Shown here one piece after another: positions 8,081-17,262 of a stretch of 48,603 nt of DNA (within the stretch, counting starts at the first letter, position 1; the number at the start of each line of letters is the position of its first letter). The stretch is taken from NCBI GenBank assembly GCA_002419145.1, contig DIFN01000092.1, forward strand, positions 1 to 48,603. The letters are read 5' to 3'. Both the position numbers and the translations under genes were made by a program. The notes beneath the pieces are model-generated. The model searched no databases. It worked only from the letters and a program-made list of their open reading frames with translations, and was not told where the DNA came from. The DNA is from Mageeibacillus sp. UBA5747 (GTDB taxonomy: Bacteria; Bacillota; Clostridia; Saccharofermentanales; UBA5734).

Positions 8081-8530
8081 ATGCTGATTACTGAAGACCT
8101 GATTGTCCTGAACCTGCCGGCCAAATCCAAAGCCGAAGCAATCCAGATGCTGGCAGAGAAAGCTGCTGCCGCCGGACGTGTATCTGATATTGATGGTTAC
8201 CGTGATGCAGTCCTGCATCGTGAGAGCGAGTACTCGACAGGCATGGGTTTTGGCGTAGCAATCCCTCACGGTAAAACCAATGCTGTCACAGAGCCGCTCC
8301 TGATGTACGCCACAGTGGAATCGATGGACTGGCAGTCTCTGGATGGCAATCCGATCGATATCATCTTCATGATCGGCGTTCCGGAAGACAATGCGGGAGA
8401 CGTCCATCTCAGGATTCTGGCCAACTTGTCGCGTCGTCTGATGAAAGAAGATTTCCGCACCAACCTCCGGGCTGCCCAGTCTCCTGCCGCAGTCCTTCAG
8501 GTTCTGAAAGACTACGAAATTGGACTCTGA
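8081..8530 (+). CDS. PTS fructose-type EIIA component
   Basis: The 149-residue protein belongs to the mannitol/fructose EIIA family. His63 in 'GVAIPHGKT' is the expected phosphorylation site; it accepts phosphate from HPr and gives it to the EIIB domain encoded three genes downstream. Start at 8081 has GGAGG at 8071-8075. The gene opens a five-gene operon and is separated from the regulator gene by only 5 bp. Having EIIA as a free protein ahead of the regulator differs from the more common fused EIIABC layout. Confidence 0.94.
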   Translation: MLITEDLIVLNLPAKSKAEAIQMLAEKAAAAGRVSDIDGYRDAVLHRESEYSTGMGFGVAIPHGKTNAVTEPLLMYATVESMDWQSLDGNPIDIIFMIGVPEDNAGDVHLRILANLSRRLMKEDFRTNLRAAQSPAAVLQVLKDYEIGL

Positions 8531-8535
8531 AAGCT

Positions 8536-9306
8536 ATGTTGCAGGGAGAAAGACATCTGCGCATTCTTGATATGCTTAAGCAGAGCCGCACCCTCACCGT
8601 CCGGCAGCTTTGCGACGCCCTGGAAGCGTCCGAAGCTACGATCCGGCGAGATCTCGCGGCTCTGGAGGCAGAGGGCAAGCTCGAACGCACCCACGGGGGT
8701 GCGATTCTGACCAGTCTGACTACCCTGACCCTTGAGGAAAGCTACAACCAGAAGGAGAACCTGTTCGAAACCCAGAAGCGAGCCATTGCACGCAAGGCAT
8801 TCGAACGGCTGGTTGATTTTGACAGCATCATCCTGGATGCTGGCACCACCACCCTGGAGCTGGCCCGCCTGATTGGCCAGTCCAATCTCCATCTGACGGT
8901 CATCACCAACTCAACCACCGTATCTAGCCTGATCGCCCAGAACCCGAATGTTGAATTGATCGCCGCAGGCGGCAAAGTCCGGCTCAATGTCCTGGCAGCG
9001 GTCGGACACATGACCATCGAATTCCTGCGCCGGTTCAATGTCAACAAAGCTTTCATCGCTGCCAATGGTGTCTCCATCGACAGCGGACTGACCACGCCTG
9101 ACCTGGACGAAGCCGAAGTCAAGCGCGCCATGCTCAGCTGTGCCAGTGAGCGCTACGTCCTGGTCGACCATTCCAAGTTCAACCGGGTGGCTCTCTGCCA
9201 GATCGCACCTTTGTCGATGGTCGATATCATCATCACAGACAGCGAAATCGACGAATCCTTGCTGGAGATCTACCGCAACAACGATATTGAACTGATCCGA
9301 TCTTGA
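8536..9306 (+). CDS. fruR: DeoR-family transcriptional regulator of fructose operon
   Basis: The 256-residue protein has an N-terminal DeoR helix-turn-helix: 'RILDMLKQSRTLTVRQLCDA' followed by 'SEATIRRDLAALEAEGKLER'. A C-terminal sugar-phosphate sensing domain follows, with 'LDAGTTTLELARLI' and 'FIAANGVSIDSGLTTPD'. In Bacillota operons of this type the regulator is usually relieved by fructose 1-phosphate. That effector is inferred from the adjacent 1-phosphofructokinase, not seen in the sequence. The start follows the EIIA stop by 5 bp with a poor ribosome site, suggesting translational coupling. Confidence 0.9.
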   Translation: MLQGERHLRILDMLKQSRTLTVRQLCDALEASEATIRRDLAALEAEGKLERTHGGAILTSLTTLTLEESYNQKENLFETQKRAIARKAFERLVDFDSIILDAGTTTLELARLIGQSNLHLTVITNSTTVSSLIAQNPNVELIAAGGKVRLNVLAAVGHMTIEFLRRFNVNKAFIAANGVSIDSGLTTPDLDEAEVKRAMLSCASERYVLVDHSKFNRVALCQIAPLSMVDIIITDSEIDESLLEIYRNNDIELIRS

Positions 9307-9317
9307 AAGGAATTGTG

Positions 9318-10250
9318 ATGATTACGACAGTCACCCTCAATCCAGCCATCGATCGCACGGTAGTCGTAGAAAAATTTGCCTTTGGCGAGGTCAACCGGGT
9401 GCAAAGTGTCCGCGAAGACATGGGCGGCAAAGGGATCAATGTAGCCAGGATCCTGAAAGCGCTCGGTTCTGAAACCAAAGCGACTGGATTTATCGGCCAC
9501 AGCAACATCGGCCATGTCCGCTCCTTGCTGGAGCAAGATGGCCTGAACACCGACTTGATCGAAATTGATGCGGCCACCCGGACCAACACCAAGCTGATCG
9601 AAACCACATCCCGCAGCACAACCGATATCAACGAAGCAGGCTTTTCAGTCGATGCAGCTGATATCCGGGCGATCGAAACTAAAATTGACGAGTTGTCTGC
9701 CCAGAGCCAGTTTATTGTCTTTTCCGGCAGCTTGCCCAAGGGTCTGCCCACTGATTTTTACCGCCAGCTGATCAGCCGGGTCCACCCCCCCTGCCAGAGC
9801 GTCCTCGATGCCGATGGCATCCTGCTCCTGGAAGGTCTCAAAGCTGCCCCGGCCCTGATCAAGCCCAACATCCACGAGCTCGAGAGCGCTCTTGACGTCC
9901 GGCTGGAGACAGAGGCAGCGATCGTGGCTGCCTGCCGCCAGCTGATCACTCAGTACGGCATCATCTATGTTCTCGTTTCCATGGGCGGCGACGGCAGCAT
10001 CCTGGTCAGCCAGGACCAGGCTCTTTTTGCCGAACCGCTCAAGGTTGACGTGCGTGGCACGGTCGGAGCTGGCGATTCCATGCTGGCCGGCTTTGTCCAT
10101 TGCCTGTCGCAAAACCTTGGTCTGGAGCAAGCCCTGTCCTGGGCGACAGCCTGTGGAGCCCTGGCCGTCAGTAAAGTCGGGACCGAAAGTTTCTCCCGCC
10201 AGGATGTCGAGCGGATGGCCGCCCAGGTCGTCCTGCGTCCCACCCGGTAA
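9318..10250 (+). CDS. fruK: 1-phosphofructokinase (PfkB family)
   Basis: The 310-residue kinase converts fructose 1-phosphate, made by the PTS during uptake, to fructose 1,6-bisphosphate for glycolysis. It has the family opening 'TVTLNPAIDRTVVVEKF', the substrate-binding motif 'GGKGINVARIL' and the C-terminal 'GTVGAGDSMLAGF' with the catalytic Asp and anion hole. Start at 9318 is preceded by AAAGGA with 6-base spacing; an in-frame GTG at 9315 is less likely. The preceding gene ends 11 bp upstream. Confidence 0.95.
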   Translation: MITTVTLNPAIDRTVVVEKFAFGEVNRVQSVREDMGGKGINVARILKALGSETKATGFIGHSNIGHVRSLLEQDGLNTDLIEIDAATRTNTKLIETTSRSTTDINEAGFSVDAADIRAIETKIDELSAQSQFIVFSGSLPKGLPTDFYRQLISRVHPPCQSVLDADGILLLEGLKAAPALIKPNIHELESALDVRLETEAAIVAACRQLITQYGIIYVLVSMGGDGSILVSQDQALFAEPLKVDVRGTVGAGDSMLAGFVHCLSQNLGLEQALSWATACGALAVSKVGTESFSRQDVERMAAQVVLRPTR

Positions 10251-10300
10251 TAAGCCGACGCAAGGCTTGTTATAACTATTTATTTTGAGGAGGCGTGTTC

Positions 10301-11674
10301 ATGAAAATCCTAGCAGTCACAGCCTGTCCGACTGGCATCGCCCACACCTACATGGCCGCAGAAGCAATCGCTGATGCAGCCAAGAAAAAGGGGTATGATG
10401 TCAAAGTTGAGACCCGCGGTTCAGTCGGCGTTGAAAACGAACTGACCGCCGAAGAAATCAAGTCCGCAGATGCCATCATCCTGGCTTGCGACACCACCGT
10501 CCCGATGGAGCGCTTCGGTGGCAAGAAAGTCCTCATGGTTGGCGTTTCTGACGCCCTCAAGAACGCCAGTGGCCTGATTGAGAAAGCCTTGAATGCACCC
10601 GTCTATGGCTCTGCCAATCTCGCTGACCAGGTCAGTGCGATCAAAGAACAGCGCGCTGCCAATCGCACCGGTGTCTACAAGCACCTGATGAACGGCGTTT
10701 CGTTCATGATCCCGTTCGTTGTCGCCGGCGGTATCTCCATTGCTCTCTCCTTCCTTATCGGTGGTTATAACGGCTTCCAGGAACCCGGCACCTTGGCTGC
10801 GTACCTGATGAGCATCGGCAGCGGCGGTGGCTTTGCCCTGATGGTCCCGATCCTCGCAGGTTACATCGCTTATTCGATCGCTGACCGTCCCGGCCTGGCT
10901 GTCGGCATGATTGGTGGCTCCGTTGCCATCCAGCTCAATGCCGGCTTCCTTGGCGGCCTCGTCGCTGGCTTCCTCGCCGGTTATGTCGTCCTTCTGATCA
11001 AGAAGTACATCAAGATGCCCAAATCCCTCCAAGGCATTATGCCCGTCCTGGTCATCCCTGTTCTTGGCGCCCTGATCGTCGGTCTTTTGATGTTCTACGT
11101 CCTTGGTACGCCGGTTGCTGCCATCAACACCGGCATGGCCAACTTCCTCAACGGCCTGACTGGCACCAACGCCATCCTGCTCGGCCTGATCATTGGTTTG
11201 ATGATGGCTTTCGACATGGGTGGTCCGGTCAACAAAGCCGCTTATGCCTTCGGCACTGCCACCCTCGCCCAACTCTCCGCTGGACAAGGCTCTGCCGTCA
11301 TGGCTGCTGTCATGGCCGCTGGCATGACCCCGCCACTTGGCCTGGCCCTCGCCACCGTCCTGTTCAAAAAGAAATTCACTGATTTTGAACTTGAATCGGG
11401 CAAAGCTGCCTGGGTCCTCGGCGCTTCTTTTATTACCGAAGGCGCCATCCCCTTCGCTGCTGCTGACCCGCTGCGTGTCATTCCTTCGATCATGGCTGGT
11501 TCTGCCGTCACTGGCGCCCTCTCCATGCTCTTCAACGCCACACTGACTGTCCCCCACGGCGGTATTTTCGTCCTCTTCGCCGTTGGCAATATCCCGATGT
11601 ACCTGATCTCGATCCTGGTCGGTACTGTAGTGACCGCCCTTCTTGTCGGCACTTTGAAAAAGAATGTAGCCTGA
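10301..11674 (+). CDS. fruA: PTS fructose transporter EIIBC component
   Basis: The first ~100 residues are the EIIB domain with phosphocysteine Cys9 in 'VTACPTGIAHTYMAAEAI'. From about residue 120 to the end (457 residues) runs the membrane EIIC domain, starting 'GVYKHLMNGVSFMIPFVVAGG', with around ten hydrophobic segments and 'GGPVNKAAYAFG'. It imports fructose and phosphorylates it at C1. There is no EIIA domain, which fits the separate EIIA gene upstream. Start at 10301 has GAGGAGG at 10287-10293. Confidence 0.96.
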   Translation: MKILAVTACPTGIAHTYMAAEAIADAAKKKGYDVKVETRGSVGVENELTAEEIKSADAIILACDTTVPMERFGGKKVLMVGVSDALKNASGLIEKALNAPVYGSANLADQVSAIKEQRAANRTGVYKHLMNGVSFMIPFVVAGGISIALSFLIGGYNGFQEPGTLAAYLMSIGSGGGFALMVPILAGYIAYSIADRPGLAVGMIGGSVAIQLNAGFLGGLVAGFLAGYVVLLIKKYIKMPKSLQGIMPVLVIPVLGALIVGLLMFYVLGTPVAAINTGMANFLNGLTGTNAILLGLIIGLMMAFDMGGPVNKAAYAFGTATLAQLSAGQGSAVMAAVMAAGMTPPLGLALATVLFKKKFTDFELESGKAAWVLGASFITEGAIPFAAADPLRVIPSIMAGSAVTGALSMLFNATLTVPHGGIFVLFAVGNIPMYLISILVGTVVTALLVGTLKKNVA

Positions 11675-11742
11675 AATTCAGATCTGATATCATCCAAATA
11701 TCGGATTGACTCATCAACGATTCATTTTTTAGGAGATAAACC

Positions 11743-11994
11743 ATGCAAACCATCCAAGTCACTGTTCCTTTCAAAGAAGGCCTGCACGCTCGTCCCGCAA
11801 CAGAGCTCGTCAAGGTCTGCATGACCATCAAAAGCGACATCACCTTGATCAAGGATGACACTCATGTCAACCCCAAGAGCATTCTCGGCATCATGTCGCT
11901 GGGTGCAACACACGGAACGGCTCTGACCGTCCAGGTCGAAGGAGCAGATGAAGTGGAAGCAGCCGAAAGACTCAAGACTTTCTTTGCAGGCTGA
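11743..11994 (+). CDS. ptsH: Phosphocarrier protein HPr
   Basis: The 83-residue protein has His15 in 'GLHARPA', which shuttles phosphate from enzyme I to EIIA. It also has Ser46 in 'NPKSILGIMSLGA', the site of HPr kinase in Gram-positive bacteria, so catabolite control through HPr(Ser-P) is likely. Start at 11743 has AGGAGAT just upstream. It is the last gene of the operon and is followed by a strong terminator. No second HPr is seen in the window, so this may be the general HPr despite its position in a sugar operon. Confidence 0.96.
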   Translation: MQTIQVTVPFKEGLHARPATELVKVCMTIKSDITLIKDDTHVNPKSILGIMSLGATHGTALTVQVEGADEVEAAERLKTFFAG

Positions 11995-12045
11995 GATTTG
12001 CCAAGTCGCACCGGTTCGCTGGTTAAACCCTGATTCACATCCAAA

Positions 12046-12085
12046 AGAGTTGTCTCGAACGATTGTTCTGAGGCAGCTCTTTTTT
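12046..12085 (+). terminator. Terminator of the fructose operon
   Basis: A long stem (about 12046-12060 with 12065-12080; outer AGAG/CTCT) has a GATT loop and is followed by TTTTTT. The reverse strand also has a short T-run after the stem, so it may serve the convergent permease gene too. Confidence 0.8.
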
Positions 12086-12136
12086 GTGTGTCTCTGGTGC
12101 AAAAGGACGCTTGGGCCAGTCTTTCCGACAGGATTT

Positions 12137-12895
12137 TCAGAAAAACATCCGGACCGCTACAACCGCTGTCATGGCAATGACCAGATAGCGGAAACCCTTT
12201 TCCGGCAATTTGCGGATGACCCAGATCCCGATCCTTGTGCCGATGAAAATCGCGGGCAAAGCCGAGAGAGCAAGGATGGCAGTTGTCCAGGTGATGTTGT
12301 GCCAGACGAAAACTTGCAAGGGCAGTTTGAGCACATTGATGATCAGGAAAAACCAGGCTGTTGTGCCTAGGTAATTTTGCTTGTTGAGGCGGATCGCCAA
12401 CAGGTAAATGGCAAAAATGGGGCCGGCGGCATTGCCGATCATGGTGGCAAATCCCGCCATCACCCCGATCAGGATAGCAAACCAGCGCGCTTGTGGCACC
12501 TTGATTTGATCTCCCCTGACTTCCTGCCAGATCATCGCGATCAGGCAGATCAAGACGATGATGGCGATCAGATATTTGAACTGCTGGTCATTGATAAAAC
12601 TGCCGACCAGGCTACCCAGAGCAAGACCGACTACAGTCGATGGCAGGAGTTTTCTGATTTCCCCCCATTTGCCATGTCTGGCATAGGCTTTGACAGCAAA
12701 CACATCGGCAATCAGGAACATGGCGAGCATCAGGCCGGTCGATTCAATCGCACCAAAGGCACTGGCCATGATCGGGATGGCCAGCAGTACGACACCGCTG
12801 ATGCCAGTCTTGCCAATGCCGATGATGACAGCAACAGCCAGGCCGGCAATGATTTGCCCCTGCGTAAGATTCTGGAAAACTGAGAGTAAATCCAT
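12137..12895 (-). CDS. TSUP (TauE/SafE) family membrane permease
   Basis: The 252-residue protein is almost wholly hydrophobic, with about eight predicted membrane segments. It carries the typical halves 'GIGKTGISGVVLLAIPIMA' near the N-terminus and 'GVMAGFATMIGNAAGP' in the middle. TSUP members move sulfite, sulfoacetate or other small organic anions; the substrate here cannot be told. It is a single gene between two convergent or unrelated units. Start at 12895 has AGGAT upstream. Confidence 0.88.
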   Translation of the reverse strand: MDLLSVFQNLTQGQIIAGLAVAVIIGIGKTGISGVVLLAIPIMASAFGAIESTGLMLAMFLIADVFAVKAYARHGKWGEIRKLLPSTVVGLALGSLVGSFINDQQFKYLIAIIVLICLIAMIWQEVRGDQIKVPQARWFAILIGVMAGFATMIGNAAGPIFAIYLLAIRLNKQNYLGTTAWFFLIINVLKLPLQVFVWHNITWTTAILALSALPAIFIGTRIGIWVIRKLPEKGFRYLVIAMTAVVAVRMFF

Positions 12896-12930
12896 GGAAG
12901 ATATCCTACTTTCAACGTGCGCGCCACTTT

Positions 12931-12961
12931 ATGTTAACAATTGTCCCATCATAGGGCAATT
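12931..12961 (-). promoter_or_regulatory. Candidate promoter and inverted repeat before the TSUP gene
   Basis: On the reverse strand TTGCCC (complement of 12954-12959) and TAACAT (complement of 12931-12936) are 17 bp apart. The inverted repeat AATTGTCC / GGGCAATT (12939-12946 and 12954-12961) spans the promoter and could bind a regulator. Confidence 0.45.
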
Positions 12962-12994
12962 CCATCAGCTTGCGCAAGCAAAAGATCCGTCCTG

Positions 12995-14056
12995 TCAGGG
13001 CTCTTGATCTGGCAAAATGTTACGGTAGACGTCTTTCTGGCTGTGAAAGCCACTGGCAATGATGACTGCATCGATATTGGACCGGTCGACAGCCACGGGG
13101 ATCAGGCGGGCGTAAGGAATCTTGGTGCCATTGACATCGATCGTATCGTTAGCCTGGGGTGAATCGCCCCGGGCCAGGGCCATGGCAGCTTCTGCTGCTG
13201 CTTTGGCCAGTGTCCCGATCGGTTTATAGACCGTCATCAGCTGAGTGCCTTCTACGATCCGCTGGCAGGCATCAAGGTCGGCGTCCTGGCCGGTTACGGC
13301 AATATCGCCACTCTTGCGATACAAGGCCAAGGCCCGGACAGCCGCACCTGCCAGGGCATCATTGCCGCAGAGGATCCCGTCAAAGTCCACATCCGTAACA
13401 AGAATCTGGCGGAATTGGGCATAAGCATCATCCGCGCTCCAGTTGGTGGCGGATGTCTCACGGACGATGACATAACTGGGATATTCAGCAAAGACCGTAT
13501 CGATCCCTTTGCGAATCAAAGCCGAGTTCCAGTCGTCGGGAGAACCATTCATCAGGATGTAGCGGCCTTCCGGTTTTTGCCTGACCAGGGCCCGGGCCAT
13601 CAGCTCGCCGACGGCTGCACTGTCAAACGAGATGTAGAAATCAAGATCGGGCTGGTGGATCATCCGGTCATAGGCAATCACATGGATGCCGCGCTCTTTG
13701 GCCAGGCGGATCTCGTCAGCGAGGTCTTTTTCATTGATAGCCACGATCACCAGCACATCGACAGATTTTTTGATCAGATAGCGGATCTGGTTTTCCTGCT
13801 CTTCACTGCTGCCGTTGGCATTCTGGACAATAACCTCGCCACCTAGCTCATTGACCGCTGCAACAAAGATGTTGCGGTCACTTTCCCAGCGTTCGATAAC
13901 CAGCGTGTCCATGGCAAACCCGATCACCGGCTGCGTGGATGTGCCTTTGGCTACGGTTTCATCCGTCTGATCCTGCGGCTGGCAGGCAGCCAGGCCAAGG
14001 GTCAGGAGGATGGCCAAGCTGATGGATAGCGTACTGCGAACGATTCTTTGTAACAT
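12995..14056 (-). CDS. XylF-like sugar-binding lipoprotein
   Basis: The 353-residue protein has a lipobox LAAC with Cys25 and a type I periplasmic-binding fold. 'GFAMDTLVIERWESDRNIF', 'QNANGSSEEQ', 'IAYDRMI' and 'GNDALAGAAVRAL' resemble xylose-binding XylF-type proteins. It is the last gene of a reverse-strand unit that encodes a sensor kinase and response regulator but no permease or ATPase. It may therefore serve as a ligand receptor for signalling, or work with a transporter encoded elsewhere. Start has GGAGGA four bases upstream; gap to the regulator gene is 38 bp. Confidence 0.87.
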   Translation of the reverse strand: MLQRIVRSTLSISLAILLTLGLAACQPQDQTDETVAKGTSTQPVIGFAMDTLVIERWESDRNIFVAAVNELGGEVIVQNANGSSEEQENQIRYLIKKSVDVLVIVAINEKDLADEIRLAKERGIHVIAYDRMIHQPDLDFYISFDSAAVGELMARALVRQKPEGRYILMNGSPDDWNSALIRKGIDTVFAEYPSYVIVRETSATNWSADDAYAQFRQILVTDVDFDGILCGNDALAGAAVRALALYRKSGDIAVTGQDADLDACQRIVEGTQLMTVYKPIGTLAKAAAEAAMALARGDSPQANDTIDVNGTKIPYARLIPVAVDRSNIDAVIIASGFHSQKDVYRNILPDQEP

Positions 14057-14094
14057 AGTCCTCCGTTGGCCTGTGCAATTCGAGGCCTGCTGGC

Positions 14095-15660
14095 TCAGGC
14101 TCGGTACTCGGTTGGCGTCTGGCCAATGATTTTCTTGAAGATGCGGCTAAAATAGTTCGGGTCGGTATAACCGACGGCTGAACTGACTTCCTTGATCGAA
14201 AGACGACCTTCACGCAAGAGCTGGCAAGCTTTGGCCATGCGCAGGTCTGTCAGGTAATCGATGAAAGTTTTCCCAACCTGGCTGGAAAAAAGCCGGCTGA
14301 AATAGTGTGGACTCAAGGCGATGCTGTCTGCGATGGATTCGAGGGAAATATTGCCGGCGTAATTGTCATCGATCATTTTCTTGGCAGCAGCGATGATGTC
14401 GCTGACCGGTCTGCCGTGCATACCTGACAGCTGGATCGCCAGATCTCTGACCTTGTCCTGCGTGATCTGGCGCAGCTCAGAAATGTTTGCGGCCTGAAGC
14501 ACCCTTTCCAGATCAATCGGACTGCCTGGTTCATCCTTGCCCATCTCAGTTTCCCGCGCAGCCAATATCAGCCATTCCAGCGCCTTGTTGCGCAGCGTTG
14601 GCAAATCAACCGAGCCAGATGTTTCCAGTGATGTGAACACCTGGTTCAAATACTGGCTGGCCAACTCATGGTCTCCCTGGCGAACGGCCTGCAAAAAGCT
14701 GGTTTCTAGCCAGCCGAGGTAGCCTTTGCTGCCGGTATTGAGCAAAGGCAGCAAGTCTGGGAAAAAACGGAATTCCCCAGCCGGGGTCTGCTGCAAAGCC
14801 AGGATCGACTCACGATAAGCGTCATGAAACTGGGCGGTTGATTCGACCAGATTGCTGATCCCCATGCGCAGTTCAACCCTGCTGTCCCGCGCCACCCGTT
14901 CGAAAATCTGTTCCACCGTGTCCCGGCTGCCTGCTATGTCTGTCTCCACCGGCAGGAATGCCACGATCCGGTTCAAAAGCAGAGGGCTCACCAGGCACGG
15001 GGCCGACAGTTTGATCGATTCGCGCAGGGAATGGAAGTCACGGTTCAGGCGAATGTGCTGGCCAATCCGGTTTTGCATGACGCCGTCCGGGTGGCGTTCC
15101 CCAAATTCCAGAGTCAAAAACAAGGCCGTAGCAAATGGTACATCCAGCAATTCCAGATAACGCCGGATCTCTTCCTCCTGCTCGTCGGCAAAGATGACCG
15201 AATAGAAAAAACCCGTTTCCAGAATGGAACGGACATTTTCCAGTTTTTCCCGCATTGCCAGCTCGGACAGCCGTTTCTGGCGCCGGGCGTCGACCAGAGC
15301 CAATGCTGAGTCAACAACCTCGACAATGCGTTTTTTGTTGAAAGGTTTCGTCAGGTATTCAAGCACGCCCAGGCTGACAGCCTGTTTGGCATAATCGAAC
15401 TTGTCCAGAGCCGTGAGCAAGATAAATTGGGTCCCAGGCGAGAACTCGCGGATGGTCTTGATGGCTTCGATGCCGTTGATTCCCGGCATGTTGATATCCA
15501 TGATCACCAAATCCGGGTGGGTTATTTCCGCCTGCGTGATCGCTTCGCGGCCTGTGTGGGCCACAGTGAGCTGACACTCATCCCCAAAGTGTTGCTGGAT
15601 GATAAAGGACAAGGATTCCAGAACGATCTGTTCATCGTCCGACAATAAAATCTTGTACAT
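14095..15660 (-). CDS. YesN-type response regulator with AraC DNA-binding domain
   Basis: The 521-residue protein has an N-terminal receiver domain: acidic 'SDDEQ', phospho-acceptor Asp55 in 'LVIMDINMPG', 'LLTALDKFDYAKQA' and the conserved Lys in 'EYLTKPF'. A long middle region follows. The C-terminal AraC/XylS double helix-turn-helix (about 420-520) includes 'ISLESIADSIALSPHYFSRL' and 'IKEVSSAVGYTDPNYFSRIF'. Its start is 3 bp after the kinase stop. Such regulators usually activate sugar transporter or glycosidase genes in response to extracellular sugars. Confidence 0.94.
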   Translation of the reverse strand: MYKILLSDDEQIVLESLSFIIQQHFGDECQLTVAHTGREAITQAEITHPDLVIMDINMPGINGIEAIKTIREFSPGTQFILLTALDKFDYAKQAVSLGVLEYLTKPFNKKRIVEVVDSALALVDARRQKRLSELAMREKLENVRSILETGFFYSVIFADEQEEEIRRYLELLDVPFATALFLTLEFGERHPDGVMQNRIGQHIRLNRDFHSLRESIKLSAPCLVSPLLLNRIVAFLPVETDIAGSRDTVEQIFERVARDSRVELRMGISNLVESTAQFHDAYRESILALQQTPAGEFRFFPDLLPLLNTGSKGYLGWLETSFLQAVRQGDHELASQYLNQVFTSLETSGSVDLPTLRNKALEWLILAARETEMGKDEPGSPIDLERVLQAANISELRQITQDKVRDLAIQLSGMHGRPVSDIIAAAKKMIDDNYAGNISLESIADSIALSPHYFSRLFSSQVGKTFIDYLTDLRMAKACQLLREGRLSIKEVSSAVGYTDPNYFSRIFKKIIGQTPTEYRA

Positions 15661-15663
15661 GGG

Positions 15664-17262
15664 CTAGTCCTCCCCCCGTGTCTCTGCCTGATCTGGTCCC
15701 GGAAGGTTGGTGTGATTCGGCAGGATCGGAAAGGTCAACCGAATGGTCGTCCCCTCAATCCCGGGCCCACTGATGATATCAATAACATCATCGCGGTGGA
15801 AAAACAGGCGCAGACGGGTCACCACATTGGTCAGGGCGATACCAGCCCCATTGCCCTTCTGGAGATCAGAACCTTCAGCAGCCAATTGGCTGGGCGAGGT
15901 TGTTGCCAAGGGTTTTGTCTCCAGGATTTGCCTGATCTTCACAAGATCCATGCCCCGGCCATTGTCATGAACCAAGACCTCGACCTGATCACCCTTGCGC
16001 TGGGCAGTCAAGTCCACCCGGCCACCCTGTTCGATATCCCTGAGGCCATGATTAAGCGCATTTTCCACCAGTGGTTGCAAGACAAGGCCCGGCATGCGAA
16101 TGAACAGGCAATCCGGATCAATGGATTCGTGGTAGGAAATCCTGTCACCGAACCGCACCTTCTGGATATAAATGTAATCCTTGGCCATCTGGATCTCGTC
16201 GCGCAAGGTGACATCACGGTCAAACAGCTTGATGTTGTAACGATAGAAATCGGCTACATGTTCGACAAATTCAGAAGTCCGGTCAGCCCCCTCCAGCATG
16301 GCCATCTGGGCGCCCGTGTTCAAGGCATTGAACAGGAAATGGGGGTTGATCTGGGCTTGGAGGTTTTTCAATTGGGCCACCTGGAGCAGATTTTCCATCA
16401 CCATTTCATGTTCCTTCTGGCGCGTCTCTCGGATCAGGTTGTCCCGGATCTGGTCCACATAGGCTCGAAGGCTGATGATCATGGCATTAAACGCTTGGGC
16501 CAGGGTGTGGACTTCATCGTGGGAATCGACATCGATCGGTGCAACATCCAGATTGCCTTCAGCCACCAGGCCCGCTCTCTGGGCCAGCTGGGCCACGGGT
16601 CTGGTGATGCGCAGAGCGGTCAGGAGAACAATGACAAAATTGATGCCCAGGATCAGGGTCAGGATCAGGATGTCGAGCACCTGGATCTGGTCGAGCAGTT
16701 GGCCCATGACCCGGTACTGGGAATAATTGCTTTCGAACCGGTCTTTATTCAAATGGTCGGCATATTGGATGATGTATTCGTAAATTTGCGAACTTTTGTT
16801 GTAATGATCGGTATAAGCTGCAATGTCACGGCCGCGTTTGGCTTGGATGGCACTCTGGGTTTCGGCGATGTAGCTTTCGATCATGCGCCGGATATTGCGT
16901 TCCAACAGCATCGGCTTGGCATCATAAACGCGGTCATTGAGCAAGACTGCCTTCTTAGTGAGGCTGTCGGAGGCCCGGTAATAGTTTTCCAGGGCCGTCG
17001 AACTTTTGGTGGACAGATAGCTCTCCGTATGGGTCTGGACCTCACTCAAGGTCGTGACCAGGTCATATATGGCCGCATTGCTGGCATAGGTGGCATTGAG
17101 ACGGTCGACAATGATGTTGATCGACAAGATGTTGTAGACCGTCGATGCCCCGACTAGAATGCCGGTGAGCAGATAGGGAATCAGCAGGCGTTTGAACAGT
17201 GAATTGGGTGTCACTAAATGCTTCAGCCGACCTGCCCACGTTCTGAGTCGTGTTGTTTTCAT
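15664..17262 (-). CDS. YesM-type sensor histidine kinase
   Basis: The 532-residue protein has a membrane segment near 25-48, an extracellular sensor region of about 145 residues, a second membrane segment (about 195-218) and a HAMP region. A HisKA_7TM-like LytS/YesM kinase core follows, with phospho-acceptor His308 in 'LQAQINPHFLFNALNTGAQM'. The ATP-binding domain shows 'PLVENALNHGL', 'VHDNGRGMD' and 'GAGIALTNVVTRL'. Its start overlaps the stop of the preceding binding-protein gene by 4 bp (ATGA), so the two are translationally coupled and probably interact outside the membrane. Confidence 0.94.
   Translation of the reverse strand: MKTTRLRTWAGRLKHLVTPNSLFKRLLIPYLLTGILVGASTVYNILSINIIVDRLNATYASNAAIYDLVTTLSEVQTHTESYLSTKSSTALENYYRASDSLTKKAVLLNDRVYDAKPMLLERNIRRMIESYIAETQSAIQAKRGRDIAAYTDHYNKSSQIYEYIIQYADHLNKDRFESNYSQYRVMGQLLDQIQVLDILILTLILGINFVIVLLTALRITRPVAQLAQRAGLVAEGNLDVAPIDVDSHDEVHTLAQAFNAMIISLRAYVDQIRDNLIRETRQKEHEMVMENLLQVAQLKNLQAQINPHFLFNALNTGAQMAMLEGADRTSEFVEHVADFYRYNIKLFDRDVTLRDEIQMAKDYIYIQKVRFGDRISYHESIDPDCLFIRMPGLVLQPLVENALNHGLRDIEQGGRVDLTAQRKGDQVEVLVHDNGRGMDLVKIRQILETKPLATTSPSQLAAEGSDLQKGNGAGIALTNVVTRLRLFFHRDDVIDIISGPGIEGTTIRLTFPILPNHTNLPGPDQAETRGED

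Noticed and set aside
10421..11557. A 378-codon reverse frame opposite fruA
   Set aside because: It is rich in Asp/Gly/His from the complement of membrane-protein codons, and fruA is certain.
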